In this document: positions 1-6,679 of the stretch, piece by piece
How the letters are laid out: each line of letters opens with the position of its first letter
How positions within the stretch are numbered: the first letter of the stretch is position 1
Assembly: GCA_037447235.1 (NCBI GenBank)
Contig: JBBIHC010000019.1
Span: forward strand, 1-12,072
DNA: 12,072 nt
Source of the DNA: JAVZJR01 sp037447235
GTDB taxonomy: Archaea > Micrarchaeota > Micrarchaeia > Anstonellales > Bilamarchaeaceae
Direction of reading: 5' to 3'
Translations under genes and position numbers: made by a program
The notes under the pieces: model-generated
Seen by the model: only the letters and a program-made list of their open reading frames with translations
Database searches by the model: none
Told to the model about the DNA's origin: nothing

Positions 1-32
1 CGGTTTGGGTCTATTATGAGCGGCTTTCTCAT
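1..32 (-). CDS. 5' end of an unidentified gene downstream of the MoxR-like ATPase (partial)
   Basis: One base after the TAA of the AAA+ ATPase gene, an ATG (plus-strand cat at 30-32) opens a minus-strand frame that stays open to the window edge. It gives ten residues, MRKPLIIDPN. A GGGTGG stretch inside the end of the ATPase gene lies about 6 nt before this ATG and would serve as ribosome binding site. The one-base spacing suggests translational coupling in an operon. MoxR-type ATPases are often followed by von Willebrand factor A proteins, so that is a guess for the product, but ten residues cannot show it. Confidence 0.5.
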   Translation of the reverse strand, partial: MRKPLIIDPN

Positions 33-33
33 C

Positions 34-1311
34 TTATCCCACCCTTGCTTTCTGTGCCTTTCCCCTCAGCGCATTCTCGTTCATCTGCGTGAGCAGCCTC
101 CTGAAGCATCTCACGCGGGGCTTGTCAAATCCTTTTGTATCGGCATCTTCAAGGATGCCTGCATTCGCCTTCCTGATGCCCTCTGCAAGAAGCTCGGGAG
201 AAGGGATGTCCTGCTTTATGAGCCTAACGACCTCGAGGGCAGCGAGCCTCCTTGAGCCGCCGTTGTTTGAGAGTATTTTCTTCGGAAGGCTATCGGAAAA
301 AGGAAGTATTAACTCAAGCGCCGCATAGCACGCATCCCCAACTGCAACGCTTGGCTCCGCGCCTTTTGAGATTGCAATGGCGGCGAGGGAGGGTACTAGT
401 GCGCCGAAAACCTTCACCGCGCGCACCGAGGGCGCGGTTACGTAGTTGAGCATGTCCTTGTTCGCCTTTGAATCCTTCTCAACAGCGGAGCCGAGCGCCG
501 GAAGCTCCTCCTTGCTGAGAACCTTCTCTCCGAGCACGACCTCGTCCAGCCCGGTCGCGAGATAGACTTGGACCATGCGCACGAAATAGTCTATGCGGGC
601 GGCGAACGCCTTCACTTCTCCGCTAAGCTTCACGAGCAAATCGCGGTTGTCCGCCCTCTCCGCCTCTACGACCCTCGGGTCGCAGGAATTCTCAAAAATG
701 GAAAAATAGTCAAGCTCCTGCGGCCTGTGCTTCCCGTCGAAATCAAGGGCGAGCACCAGCCTCTCCTTCAGCGCGTTGTCGCTCTGGAAAGTGCCCGAGA
801 ACTCGCCGTTCCCTATGTTCGCGGCGCCGATGGCAACGCTGTATCCCCTGCCCAAGGGAATCTGTGTGCCGTCTATATCCAGCACCCTGTCGCCCACCGC
901 CAGCCACTCGTTCTGCATCACCGGAGGCGCGCGGTTGAACTCCTCCATTATGTGGAGCATCTTGGACGCCGCGGCCCTCGGCTTCACCGCCTCGTCTATC
1001 CTTCCCTGCTTGTAGAGTTCCAAATCTATGGAGCAGTAGACCGGCCTCACTTTCAGGTCCGCGGAGCCCCTGAGATGGACCGCGTCGCCGTTGAATATGC
1101 CGTTCTTTATGTCGGATATAAGCTGGGACTTTCCCGGCCCGCTCCTGCCTATGAAGACCATGTTGAGCTGCGCAAGAAGGCCTGCGAGCGCCGCCTCGTG
1201 CATCAGCACGGGCACTCCTGCGACCATTACGAGAGGCGTGCTGTTTGTGTAGATGCGATTGTAATCGCCCAGCTTCCTTATCCCTTCTATCAATTCTGGA
1301 GATGGTTCCAT
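34..1311 (-). CDS. MoxR-like AAA+ ATPase
   Basis: This 425-residue protein is a cytoplasmic AAA+ ATPase of the MoxR type, a group that remodels or activates partner proteins, often together with VWA-domain proteins. The Walker A loop is GRSGPGKS at residues 55-62. The Walker B region is HIMEEFNRAP at about 120-129; the following FNRAP resembles the MoxR 'E(I/F)NRAP' signature, but the usual D-E pair is E-E here. Sensor 1 fits IGAANIGNGEF (about 161-171, N165), and a conserved arginine follows in KERL (about 182-185). The C-terminal helical lid includes a PSVRA segment like the MoxR 'SPRA' box. The ATG at 1309-1311 is preceded by AGGTGA at a spacing of about 7 nt. A TATA box lies about 50 bases upstream. 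A gene begins one base after its stop. The AAA+ assignment is firm; the partner and cellular job are unknown. Confidence 0.88.
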   Translation of the reverse strand: MEPSPELIEGIRKLGDYNRIYTNSTPLVMVAGVPVLMHEAALAGLLAQLNMVFIGRSGPGKSQLISDIKNGIFNGDAVHLRGSADLKVRPVYCSIDLELYKQGRIDEAVKPRAAASKMLHIMEEFNRAPPVMQNEWLAVGDRVLDIDGTQIPLGRGYSVAIGAANIGNGEFSGTFQSDNALKERLVLALDFDGKHRPQELDYFSIFENSCDPRVVEAERADNRDLLVKLSGEVKAFAARIDYFVRMVQVYLATGLDEVVLGEKVLSKEELPALGSAVEKDSKANKDMLNYVTAPSVRAVKVFGALVPSLAAIAISKGAEPSVAVGDACYAALELILPFSDSLPKKILSNNGGSRRLAALEVVRLIKQDIPSPELLAEGIRKANAGILEDADTKGFDKPRVRCFRRLLTQMNENALRGKAQKARVG

Positions 1312-1355
1312 TAGCGTTTCACCTGTTATTTGTTATGGTATAATATGGCATGTTA

Positions 1356-1366
1356 GTATTTAAAAA
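1356..1366 (-). promoter_or_regulatory. TATA box for the MoxR-like ATPase gene
   Basis: On the minus strand this reads TTTTTAAATAC, a good archaeal TATA element. Transcription would start about 25 bases downstream, near 1331-1335, giving a leader of about 20 nt that contains the AGGTGA ribosome binding site. Confidence 0.6.
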
Positions 1367-1575
1367 TGTATGTTTGTGCGAGTATTTTCGTCTGCTCGGA
1401 ACGGGGATTGAGAGCCTTGGCGGCGAATATTTAACCCCGGCGAGAGGTTTAAAACCTCTGCTCTCCAGAACAGCACCTGGTGGAAGTCGCTTAGGCTTTC
1501 AAGGCGTCGTGAGAACCGGAAACGGAAAACTGGAAACCCAGCAGCAAAGCCGGGAGAACTCAGATAAAATGAGAT
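1367..1575. other. Spacer with several hairpins, no protein gene seen
   Basis: This stretch lies between the ATPase promoter and the 3' end of tRNA-Glu. Overlapping reading frames exist on both strands but have no ribosome binding site and resemble nothing. Visible structure: a near-perfect palindrome AGAGGTTT-A-AAACCTCT (1444-1460); a TATA-like AATATTTAA on the plus strand (about 1427-1435); short hairpins CCG-GAAA-CGG (about 1516-1525) and CTGG-AAAC-CCAG (about 1530-1541); and on the minus strand a CCCGGC/GCTGGG stem just downstream of the tRNA. A small structured RNA is possible, but I could not match it to SRP RNA, RNase P RNA or a C/D or H/ACA guide. Confidence 0.4.
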
Positions 1576-1583
1576 TGCTCCCG
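1551..1583 (-). other. Hairpin joining tRNA-Glu acceptor strand to its trailer
   Basis: On the minus strand, the tRNA 3' acceptor strand CGGGAG (1578-1583) can pair with CTCCCG in the trailer (1551-1556). Within it CTCA pairs with TGAG around a TTTTATC loop. The trailer segment repeats the first bases of the tRNA (GCTCCCG), so it could compete with the true 5' acceptor strand. It may be a 3'-end or termination signal, or chance. Confidence 0.4.
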
Positions 1584-1589
1584 CCGGGA

Positions 1590-1633
1590 TTTTCCCGTTT
1601 TTTCCTGCGCCTGCGCGCAAAACGAAAAAACGC
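1590..1633 (-). other. tRNA intron in the T loop (between positions 59 and 60)
   Basis: This 44-nt insert splits TTCAAA from T60 and the CCCGG strand. It folds as a 9-bp stem CGTTTTTTC/GAAAAAACG topped by a 5-bp stem TGCGC/GCGCA with GCAG loop. With the T stem as outer helix, the junction has the bulge-helix-bulge layout 3-4-3: central TTCA opposite GGAA (three pairs plus one A-G mismatch), 5' bulge AAG and 3' bulge AAT. Cutting after the second base of each bulge gives exactly the exon ends needed for a TTCAAAT loop. This agreement makes the boundaries secure. Confidence 0.9.
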
Positions 1634-1670
1634 TTTGAACCCGGGTCCTCAGAGTGAGAGTCTGATATCC

Positions 1671-1700
1671 GTAGGCCACCCCTGCCAAAACAGGGTGTGT
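1671..1700 (-). other. tRNA intron in the D arm (between positions 21 and 22)
   Basis: About 30 nt separate the D loop ending GGTCAA from the 3' D-stem strand GGAT. The insert contains a hairpin, CCCTG/CAGGG with loop TTTTGG. The bulge-helix-bulge is less regular than in the T-loop intron: GGTC can pair with GGCC leaving bulges AAA and TAC, or GTCA with TGGC leaving AAC and CTA. Neither gives both expected exon ends by the strict cutting rule, so the boundaries may shift by 1-2 nt. The chosen ends give an 11-nt D loop with A21, the form usual in archaeal tRNA-Glu. Confidence 0.82.
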
Positions 1701-1751
1701 TTGACCGGTCTAGACGACGGGAGCACACTATCAGTCAATTTGTATTGAAAT

Positions 1752-1764
1752 GTTTTTTAATATT
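1752..1764 (-). promoter_or_regulatory. TATA-like element for tRNA-Glu
   Basis: The minus strand reads AATATTAAAAAAC, centred about 34 bases before the first base of the tRNA. This suits a short 5' leader removed by RNase P. It lies just past the oligo-T tract that ends the upstream gene, consistent with a separate transcript. Confidence 0.5.
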
Positions 1765-1770
1765 ATCCTG

Positions 1771-1790
1771 AAAAAAGAAAAAGAAAAAAA
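1771..1790 (-). terminator. Oligo-T terminator of the giant gene
   Basis: Directly after the TGA of the 1586-residue gene, the minus strand reads T7-C-T5-C-T6. Archaeal RNA polymerase terminates at such T-rich non-template tracts. No stem precedes it. Confidence 0.75.
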
Positions 1791-4700
1791 TCAGGCTGCC
1801 TTCCGGTGATCAGGCAGCTTGCCTGCATACAATGGAGTGCCGCAGATGCACATGGAGCCCCTGTACCCAGACCTGCCGCATTTTGGACAGTAGACCACCA
1901 TGCTTCCTTTCCACGGTGTTGCAGCCCTGTAAAGACCGGATGCCAGGTCTTCTGCCGCCTGCGCCACTCTCGCGCTCCACGGCTCTTCATGGCCGTACTT
2001 GTGTCTTGCAGCATACCTTGTCGCAGCATCGCGGATCGTCATTGAAGACGGCCAGAATGGCAGTGGCAGATGCCAGGCGAACAGTATCGGGTTGAACCAA
2101 CCGTAAACCGGGTTTTGCATCATTCCGAATCTCTGGTTTTCCTGCTCGTACTTCATGGCCAGCGCTTCTGCAGAAACGGTTCTCCTTACCGTAGAGCGGA
2201 AGGCTTGTTGCTCTATCTCCTTGTCGTAGCGGTATACGGCATCCCGGTTCCTCCAAAGGTACGAAGCCATCGCTTCATCAGTATTCAGGTTATACCTGTA
2301 GTCGTAGTACGAAGCTGCCGGGTTGGCCATGCCGACCCTCGCAATCACTTCAACGCCGGTCCTTCGGAAGAAAATATCCGAAGGCGCCTGCCTCAGACCG
2401 GCAAGAATCTCTGCACCAGCCTGGTGTCTTTGCTCAGCCGCGCTTTCCCAGACCTTCAGCTTTGACAATTTGCCGGTACCAAGAATGTTTGAAACGCTCC
2501 TCAGCGCTTCAAGCGGCCTTGCGTCAGTGTATTCAAACGGCTTCAATGCGTCCGCCTGGTTCACGTCCCATCGTGACGGGTAGCCTTGCATTGCAACCTG
2601 CATGCTCCTGAAGACATTTAGATAGTTTTTATGGACCTTGGCGGCAACATCCATCGGCCATCCGTAGAAAGCATAGAACGCAGCCCATTCTCCGCGGGTC
2701 ATCGTAGCACCAACATAGTCCTTTGTCTTGCCGATTATGTGGCCCGGACCGTGGTGGTATGCGGTTTCAGTCGCCTGCAGCAAGCCCTGTGATGGCGTCG
2801 CTCTCGGCGCTCTGTCTATTGCCCATAACCAGGCGTGGTGGTAAGCAAAGTGGGAAATGACAACTTCCTCATAAGCCTTTCTCTCTGTAGCGCCCATCTC
2901 CTTCCAGGCGTTCCATCGGTTTGTATACAAATCAGCAGCCAGCCTCCATGAATGGTCTTTCAGGTAAGCTGATGTAGGAACGCTGTCGTACAATGCATCT
3001 ATGACCGGCTTTCCGCCGGCAAGCGTGGTCTTCACAAAGAAAGAACCAAGCTCGGTCTTAAGGTTTTTTAACAGGGTATTCGCCAGTCTGCCTTTTTCAG
3101 CGTCAACACCGAACATCCTGAGGCTCTGCGGGGCTATCTCCATCGTTTCCCTTACCGGCTTTATCTCAAGGCCGGTATCCCTCCAGTACTTCATGTAATC
3201 CGCGGTATTCTTGCCGTATCTTGAAACGAGTGCGGCGAAGATTCTTTGTTTTTCGTAGTCATATCCGCCTTCGTTTGCCCATTTCTTGACATTTTCAATG
3301 TAGTTGTCCCAGTCAGGCCCGGGCTGGGCTTTCTCCTTCACCAATCTTCTGTATTCGGCATCCATGTCGGCCCGTCCGTATCGTGCGAAGTCTATGACAA
3401 CATCTTCTGCAACGAACTTGTTCCATCTTCCTTTGTTGTCCTTGAGCGCAACGTCGCCGTAAACCTTGTCGCCGACGCTAAGAGCCATGCCTCTCCTGTA
3501 GTACGCATAGTCGCCTTCGTACAGCTGGACGACAGGCCTGGACGAGGTGAGGACATCGTTGAATGTCACCGGCGATTTCATCTCTGCCATGAACTCACTC
3601 TTGTATTTTAACGCGATGTCTGTCCTGAATTTCTTCAGGTCCTTGACGTTGTTGATGTCCATAGTAGCAACGAATCTCAGGTCTGGGTGGTTCTCAACCA
3701 AACCCTTGTCCTTCAGCGCCTTTTCATAGAACCCGAGCAATATCCCATAATAGAATGCTGCCCTCTCAGGAAGCTTTCCATACGCATCCTGGCAGAACTG
3801 GGAATTGAACCTCTGCTCGTAATCCTGCTTCAGCTGGTCAACAACCCACAGCTTCTTCGCCATAGTTGTCCTTTCAGCAATAGACCATTTTCTTGACTCC
3901 GGCATCCTGTCAAGCTCTGCTTCTATCGAAGCCTTGTATGGCGGAATGTTGCTGCGGCTGAATCTTGACTCCACCCACTGGCCCATGGCGAACGCTTCGC
4001 GCGGCTTAAGCTCTCCTACCCAGTGCCTCTTCATATCAACCTTGAACCACTCTGCAGCAGGACCGTATGTGGCAGCGTCTTCCCAGAAAGCCATTCTTCC
4101 CAGCCTGTCTCCTTTGATTCGTTCCATATCCGCAGGCAGCCTGCCCTTGCCGTAAAGCATCCCGATAAGCTCAGCAATCGTTGCCTGCTCGGCAGCCTTG
4201 CCGTATTGCTGTCTGAACCAGCCCTTGCCTTCATTTGACATCAGGTCAACCAGGGTAAACCTTACCCTTGCCTCTATCTTTCGCAACTCGCCTTCGTTTC
4301 TCATAAACTCCGGCAGTTCTTTAAGGTTGCTTGTGGGGTTAAGGCCTATGAGCCGGTTAACGCTGTCAAGCCAGGCCCTTTGGAGCCCTTCCTTCAAGCC
4401 GCCTTTCAGATATCCTTTCTCGGCATCCCAGAGCATTGTCCTCAGGACCATTGTTTCCCATATGTCGCTGCCGTTTATGGAGCCCCTTCCGACAACCGAA
4501 TAGAACCTGTCGCTCGCGTTAACCTCGTTGATTCTTGCCGCTTTTGCCAACTGCTCGTGCTGCGTCAGGAATTCCTGCAAGGCGATGAACTTCAGGTAGC
4601 CGTCTTCCCTGCCGTATGTTTTATCTATCGCATTAAGCCTGTCAATGAATTTGAACATCTCCGGGTCTATTGCCGCGCCGTATTTTTGCGCCACTTTTGC

Positions 4701-6551
4701 CAGCAAGGCTATTTTTTCGTCCACCGACATCTTGCCGCCAAGCAATCCAAGAATCTCCTTCTCCATTGCGGCAATCTTCGCAGCGTTTTGCGCGTAACCG
4801 CATTTTTTAAGGATGTCTACGTCCTTCAAGGCGAATTCCAGCATATCCTTTTCGCTGAGAGCAAAATTCACGCCAAGCGCCTTGTATGCCTGCTTCAGCA
4901 GGTAAGCAAGCGCATTTGTTTTTGTTTCATTTAGCAACTGCTCGTAGTGCCTTGCCATCTTTTCGTCTATTCTGGTCTTCTTGCCGATCTCCATGCCTGC
5001 AGACGCCGGTTTTAATACCTGCCTTGCAAGCGCGCCGGCAATTCCCTCTTCGGCTGCCTTGGCCTTCACTCTCGCAGCAGCAGCCGGGCTTATTTCAATC
5101 ACTGTTCTCGCAACCCCTCTCGCAAGCTCAGGAGCGGCCTTGGCCATCTCCTTGGTGGTGTCTTTCAGCACTCTTGTAGTTCTTATAACTGAAGCATAGG
5201 AACCAAGAATCATGAGACTTATGCCGCCGTACCTGTTCGGCCCGACAAACTTGCCAAGGGTCTGGACAAATTTCTTGTGGTATTTCCCCGAAGGCGTTCC
5301 TGACAGCGGCTCTATCTTCTCCAGCATCTTCCACGCAAGAAGGCTGTCTTTTATCGTGGCTGCCATAACCGCGCTTGAACCTCCCTGCGCGGTCATTGCC
5401 GCCAGTATCTGCGCAACTGTCTCGTGCTCCTTGTCGCCGTACTTGCTTGGGAGCTTGCCAAGGAGGTGCTTTATCTGTGAATAATTTTTGCCTGTTGAAA
5501 GGGCACCGACTGCTATGGCTTCAAGGACTCTTTTCTGCTGCGGGTCTGCCCTTAATGCAGCGATGTCAGCCTGTGTCTTTCTCCAGTCGGACGTATACTG
5601 GTATGAAGAAGCCATTCTGCCCACGGATGCGCCCAATGCTGCTGAAGCAGCAGCGAGTTTTGCAGCTGTCGCTTTTTTCATTTCCGCATAACCATAAGGC
5701 AGTATGATCTGCCCGCTTGCCGTCAGCCCTTTCGGGGAGGGCAATCTCGGACTTGTAATGTCAAGAAGGGATATTGGCGACTTCCCTGAAAAATACATTG
5801 ATGCCAGAAGCAACCCAAGTATCAGGAATACCCCAAGGCAGGCGGCTGGCTGCTGCGCGGCAACCCCTCTTATTCCCTGGGTTATTGAAGCATATATAGC
5901 ATCTATTATATTCACGCTCACTGCAGAAACAGGAACCTCTATAGGGCTAACTTCAACAATGTAATTTTTTGGCTGGCCTGTTGCATCTTCTAAACTGACC
6001 ATTTCGCCGTTATTAAGATAACTTATCCTGACCTTGCTCTTTACCCCGCGATAGAATTCGTGCGGAACTTCGCAGGTCGCATAATATACTACTGTGTCGT
6101 ATTCAGGGCTGGATACGCCAGCGGATGCTTTCAGACCATTAACCCCGCCGCACGCCGGAATCGGCTCGTAAGTGGCAGTGACTGGGTTATAAAACTCAAA
6201 AAGAACCGGTGCGTCTTTTATTGAGCGGTAAAAGAAACTTGCCCCTGCCAAAAGCTGCTGCGATTTCAGCAAGACGCAGTTCCTGTACTCCTGCGGATTA
6301 GAAAAATGCTGGCACTCCGCCGATATCTTTTGCATTATCGCATCTGCTGCTGCCTGTTGCTGTTGGGAAAGCTGGCTTTTATTAATAAGCGGGACTATTA
6401 TGGTTACATTTATTACTTCGCCGCTCTCCCCGCTTTGGCTAACCCTAAAAGAACCACTAGTCCTGTCCACACCAGCCTGTGTAGCGCCTTGCGCGCCAGC
6501 CAGCGAGAACAGCAGCATCGCAACAACAAAAACACACCACAACCTTTTCAT
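1791..6551 (-). CDS. Giant membrane-anchored protein with C-terminal zinc ribbon, function unknown
   Basis: I do not recognise the family of this 1586-residue protein. Residues 1-20 form a signal peptide (MKRLW then a hydrophobic core). A domain of about 210 residues outside the membrane follows, with four cysteines (C80, C92, C134, C160) that could make two disulfides. One strong membrane helix spans about 235-255. The remaining 1330 or so residues should lie in the cytoplasm; they are mainly helical, rich in Ala, Lys, Tyr and Trp, with weak hydrophobic stretches near 440-460 and close to the C terminus (NPILFAWHLPLPFW). The end has a zinc-ribbon-like motif, CPKC (1555-1558) and CIC (1568-1570). 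The frame opens nine bases earlier with GTG, but the ATG at 6549-6551 lies 6 nt after AGGTG and begins the signal peptide properly, so I chose it. It has its own TATA box and an oligo-T terminator and is divergent from an ATPase gene. No conserved catalytic motif was seen. Confidence 0.85.
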   Translation of the reverse strand: MKRLWCVFVVAMLLFSLAGAQGATQAGVDRTSGSFRVSQSGESGEVINVTIIVPLINKSQLSQQQQAAADAIMQKISAECQHFSNPQEYRNCVLLKSQQLLAGASFFYRSIKDAPVLFEFYNPVTATYEPIPACGGVNGLKASAGVSSPEYDTVVYYATCEVPHEFYRGVKSKVRISYLNNGEMVSLEDATGQPKNYIVEVSPIEVPVSAVSVNIIDAIYASITQGIRGVAAQQPAACLGVFLILGLLLASMYFSGKSPISLLDITSPRLPSPKGLTASGQIILPYGYAEMKKATAAKLAAASAALGASVGRMASSYQYTSDWRKTQADIAALRADPQQKRVLEAIAVGALSTGKNYSQIKHLLGKLPSKYGDKEHETVAQILAAMTAQGGSSAVMAATIKDSLLAWKMLEKIEPLSGTPSGKYHKKFVQTLGKFVGPNRYGGISLMILGSYASVIRTTRVLKDTTKEMAKAAPELARGVARTVIEISPAAAARVKAKAAEEGIAGALARQVLKPASAGMEIGKKTRIDEKMARHYEQLLNETKTNALAYLLKQAYKALGVNFALSEKDMLEFALKDVDILKKCGYAQNAAKIAAMEKEILGLLGGKMSVDEKIALLAKVAQKYGAAIDPEMFKFIDRLNAIDKTYGREDGYLKFIALQEFLTQHEQLAKAARINEVNASDRFYSVVGRGSINGSDIWETMVLRTMLWDAEKGYLKGGLKEGLQRAWLDSVNRLIGLNPTSNLKELPEFMRNEGELRKIEARVRFTLVDLMSNEGKGWFRQQYGKAAEQATIAELIGMLYGKGRLPADMERIKGDRLGRMAFWEDAATYGPAAEWFKVDMKRHWVGELKPREAFAMGQWVESRFSRSNIPPYKASIEAELDRMPESRKWSIAERTTMAKKLWVVDQLKQDYEQRFNSQFCQDAYGKLPERAAFYYGILLGFYEKALKDKGLVENHPDLRFVATMDINNVKDLKKFRTDIALKYKSEFMAEMKSPVTFNDVLTSSRPVVQLYEGDYAYYRRGMALSVGDKVYGDVALKDNKGRWNKFVAEDVVIDFARYGRADMDAEYRRLVKEKAQPGPDWDNYIENVKKWANEGGYDYEKQRIFAALVSRYGKNTADYMKYWRDTGLEIKPVRETMEIAPQSLRMFGVDAEKGRLANTLLKNLKTELGSFFVKTTLAGGKPVIDALYDSVPTSAYLKDHSWRLAADLYTNRWNAWKEMGATERKAYEEVVISHFAYHHAWLWAIDRAPRATPSQGLLQATETAYHHGPGHIIGKTKDYVGATMTRGEWAAFYAFYGWPMDVAAKVHKNYLNVFRSMQVAMQGYPSRWDVNQADALKPFEYTDARPLEALRSVSNILGTGKLSKLKVWESAAEQRHQAGAEILAGLRQAPSDIFFRRTGVEVIARVGMANPAASYYDYRYNLNTDEAMASYLWRNRDAVYRYDKEIEQQAFRSTVRRTVSAEALAMKYEQENQRFGMMQNPVYGWFNPILFAWHLPLPFWPSSMTIRDAATRYAARHKYGHEEPWSARVAQAAEDLASGLYRAATPWKGSMVVYCPKCGRSGYRGSMCICGTPLYAGKLPDHRKAA

Positions 6552-6595
6552 ATGGCACACCTTTTTGAGGCTCTGTTAATAGGAGGGTTTTTCTT

Positions 6596-6609
6596 TATTT
6601 ATAAATATT
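6596..6609 (-). promoter_or_regulatory. TATA box for the giant gene
   Basis: The minus strand reads AATATTTATAAATA, a strong archaeal TATA match. A start site about 25 bases on (near 6575) leaves a leader of about 25 nt carrying the AGGTG ribosome binding site. Confidence 0.6.
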
Positions 6610-6622
6610 GCGGTTTAGCGAT

Positions 6623-6633
6623 AGGTTTAAAAC
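6623..6633 (+). promoter_or_regulatory. TATA box for the P-loop ATPase gene
   Basis: AGGTTTAAAAC on the plus strand would place transcription start near 6655 and give a leader of about 25 nt with the AGAGGTG ribosome binding site (6669-6675). The alternative AATATAT at 6646-6652 is close to the coding start and would leave almost no leader. Confidence 0.45.
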
Positions 6634-6657
6634 TACAAATACTACAATATATGTAGT
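6632..6657. repeat. Three ACTACA half sites in the divergent promoter (possible operator)
   Basis: ACTACAA occurs at 6632-6638 and again at 6641-6647, nine bases apart. TGTAGT at 6652-6657 is the inverted copy, so the second and third copies make the dyad ACTACA-ATATA-TGTAGT. The block lies at the presumed start site of the plus-strand ATPase gene and just upstream of the TATA box of the giant gene, where a bound protein could affect both. The regulator is unknown. Confidence 0.45.
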
Positions 6658-6679
6658 TATGATGTGAAAGAGGTGCATC

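Larger units (their letters stand above)
1576..1724 (-). tRNA. tRNA-Glu (anticodon CTC) with two non-canonical introns
   Basis: Read on the minus strand from 1724, the gene has acceptor GCTCCCG pairing with CGGGAGC (1577-1583) and discriminator A (1576); CCA is not encoded. D stem GTCT pairs with GGAT through two wobble pairs; the D loop AGACCGGTCAA keeps A14, G15, G18 and G19. Anticodon stem TCAGA/TCTGA encloses loop CTCTCAC, giving anticodon CTC, which reads GAG (Glu). The variable loop GGAC supplies C48 to pair with G15. T stem CCGGG/CCCGG encloses TTCAAAT. The mature RNA is 75 nt only if 30 nt are removed from the D arm (1671-1700) and 44 nt from the T loop (1590-1633). No intron sits at the usual 37/38 site. 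The intact tertiary-contact bases argue for a working gene rather than a tRNA relic. A TATA-like element lies about 30 bases upstream. Confidence 0.93.

Noticed and set aside
1405..1468. Possible 3' half of a split tRNA or degenerate tRNA (GAGAGC/GCTCTC stem with AGAGG-TTTAAAA-CCTCT arm)
   Set aside because: The loop has T where C56 is nearly universal, and only 27 bases separate the stems, too few for D and anticodon arms.
1440..1500. Weak resemblance to SRP RNA (GGTGCTGTTCTGG on the minus strand) or RNase P RNA (GGTGGAAGTC on the plus strand)
   Set aside because: The conserved SRP GGAAG...GCAGC loop and the RNase P CR-V region are absent and the spacer is too short.
1350..1748. Open frames of 122-132 codons on both strands across the spacer and tRNA-Glu
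   Set aside because: They run through a tRNA gene, lack a ribosome binding site and have Arg/Ser/Pro-rich composition typical of non-coding frames.
6551..6560. GTG start of the giant protein, nine bases upstream
   Set aside because: It would sit inside the ribosome binding site; the ATG at 6549-6551 has AGGTG at 6 nt and begins a proper signal peptide.
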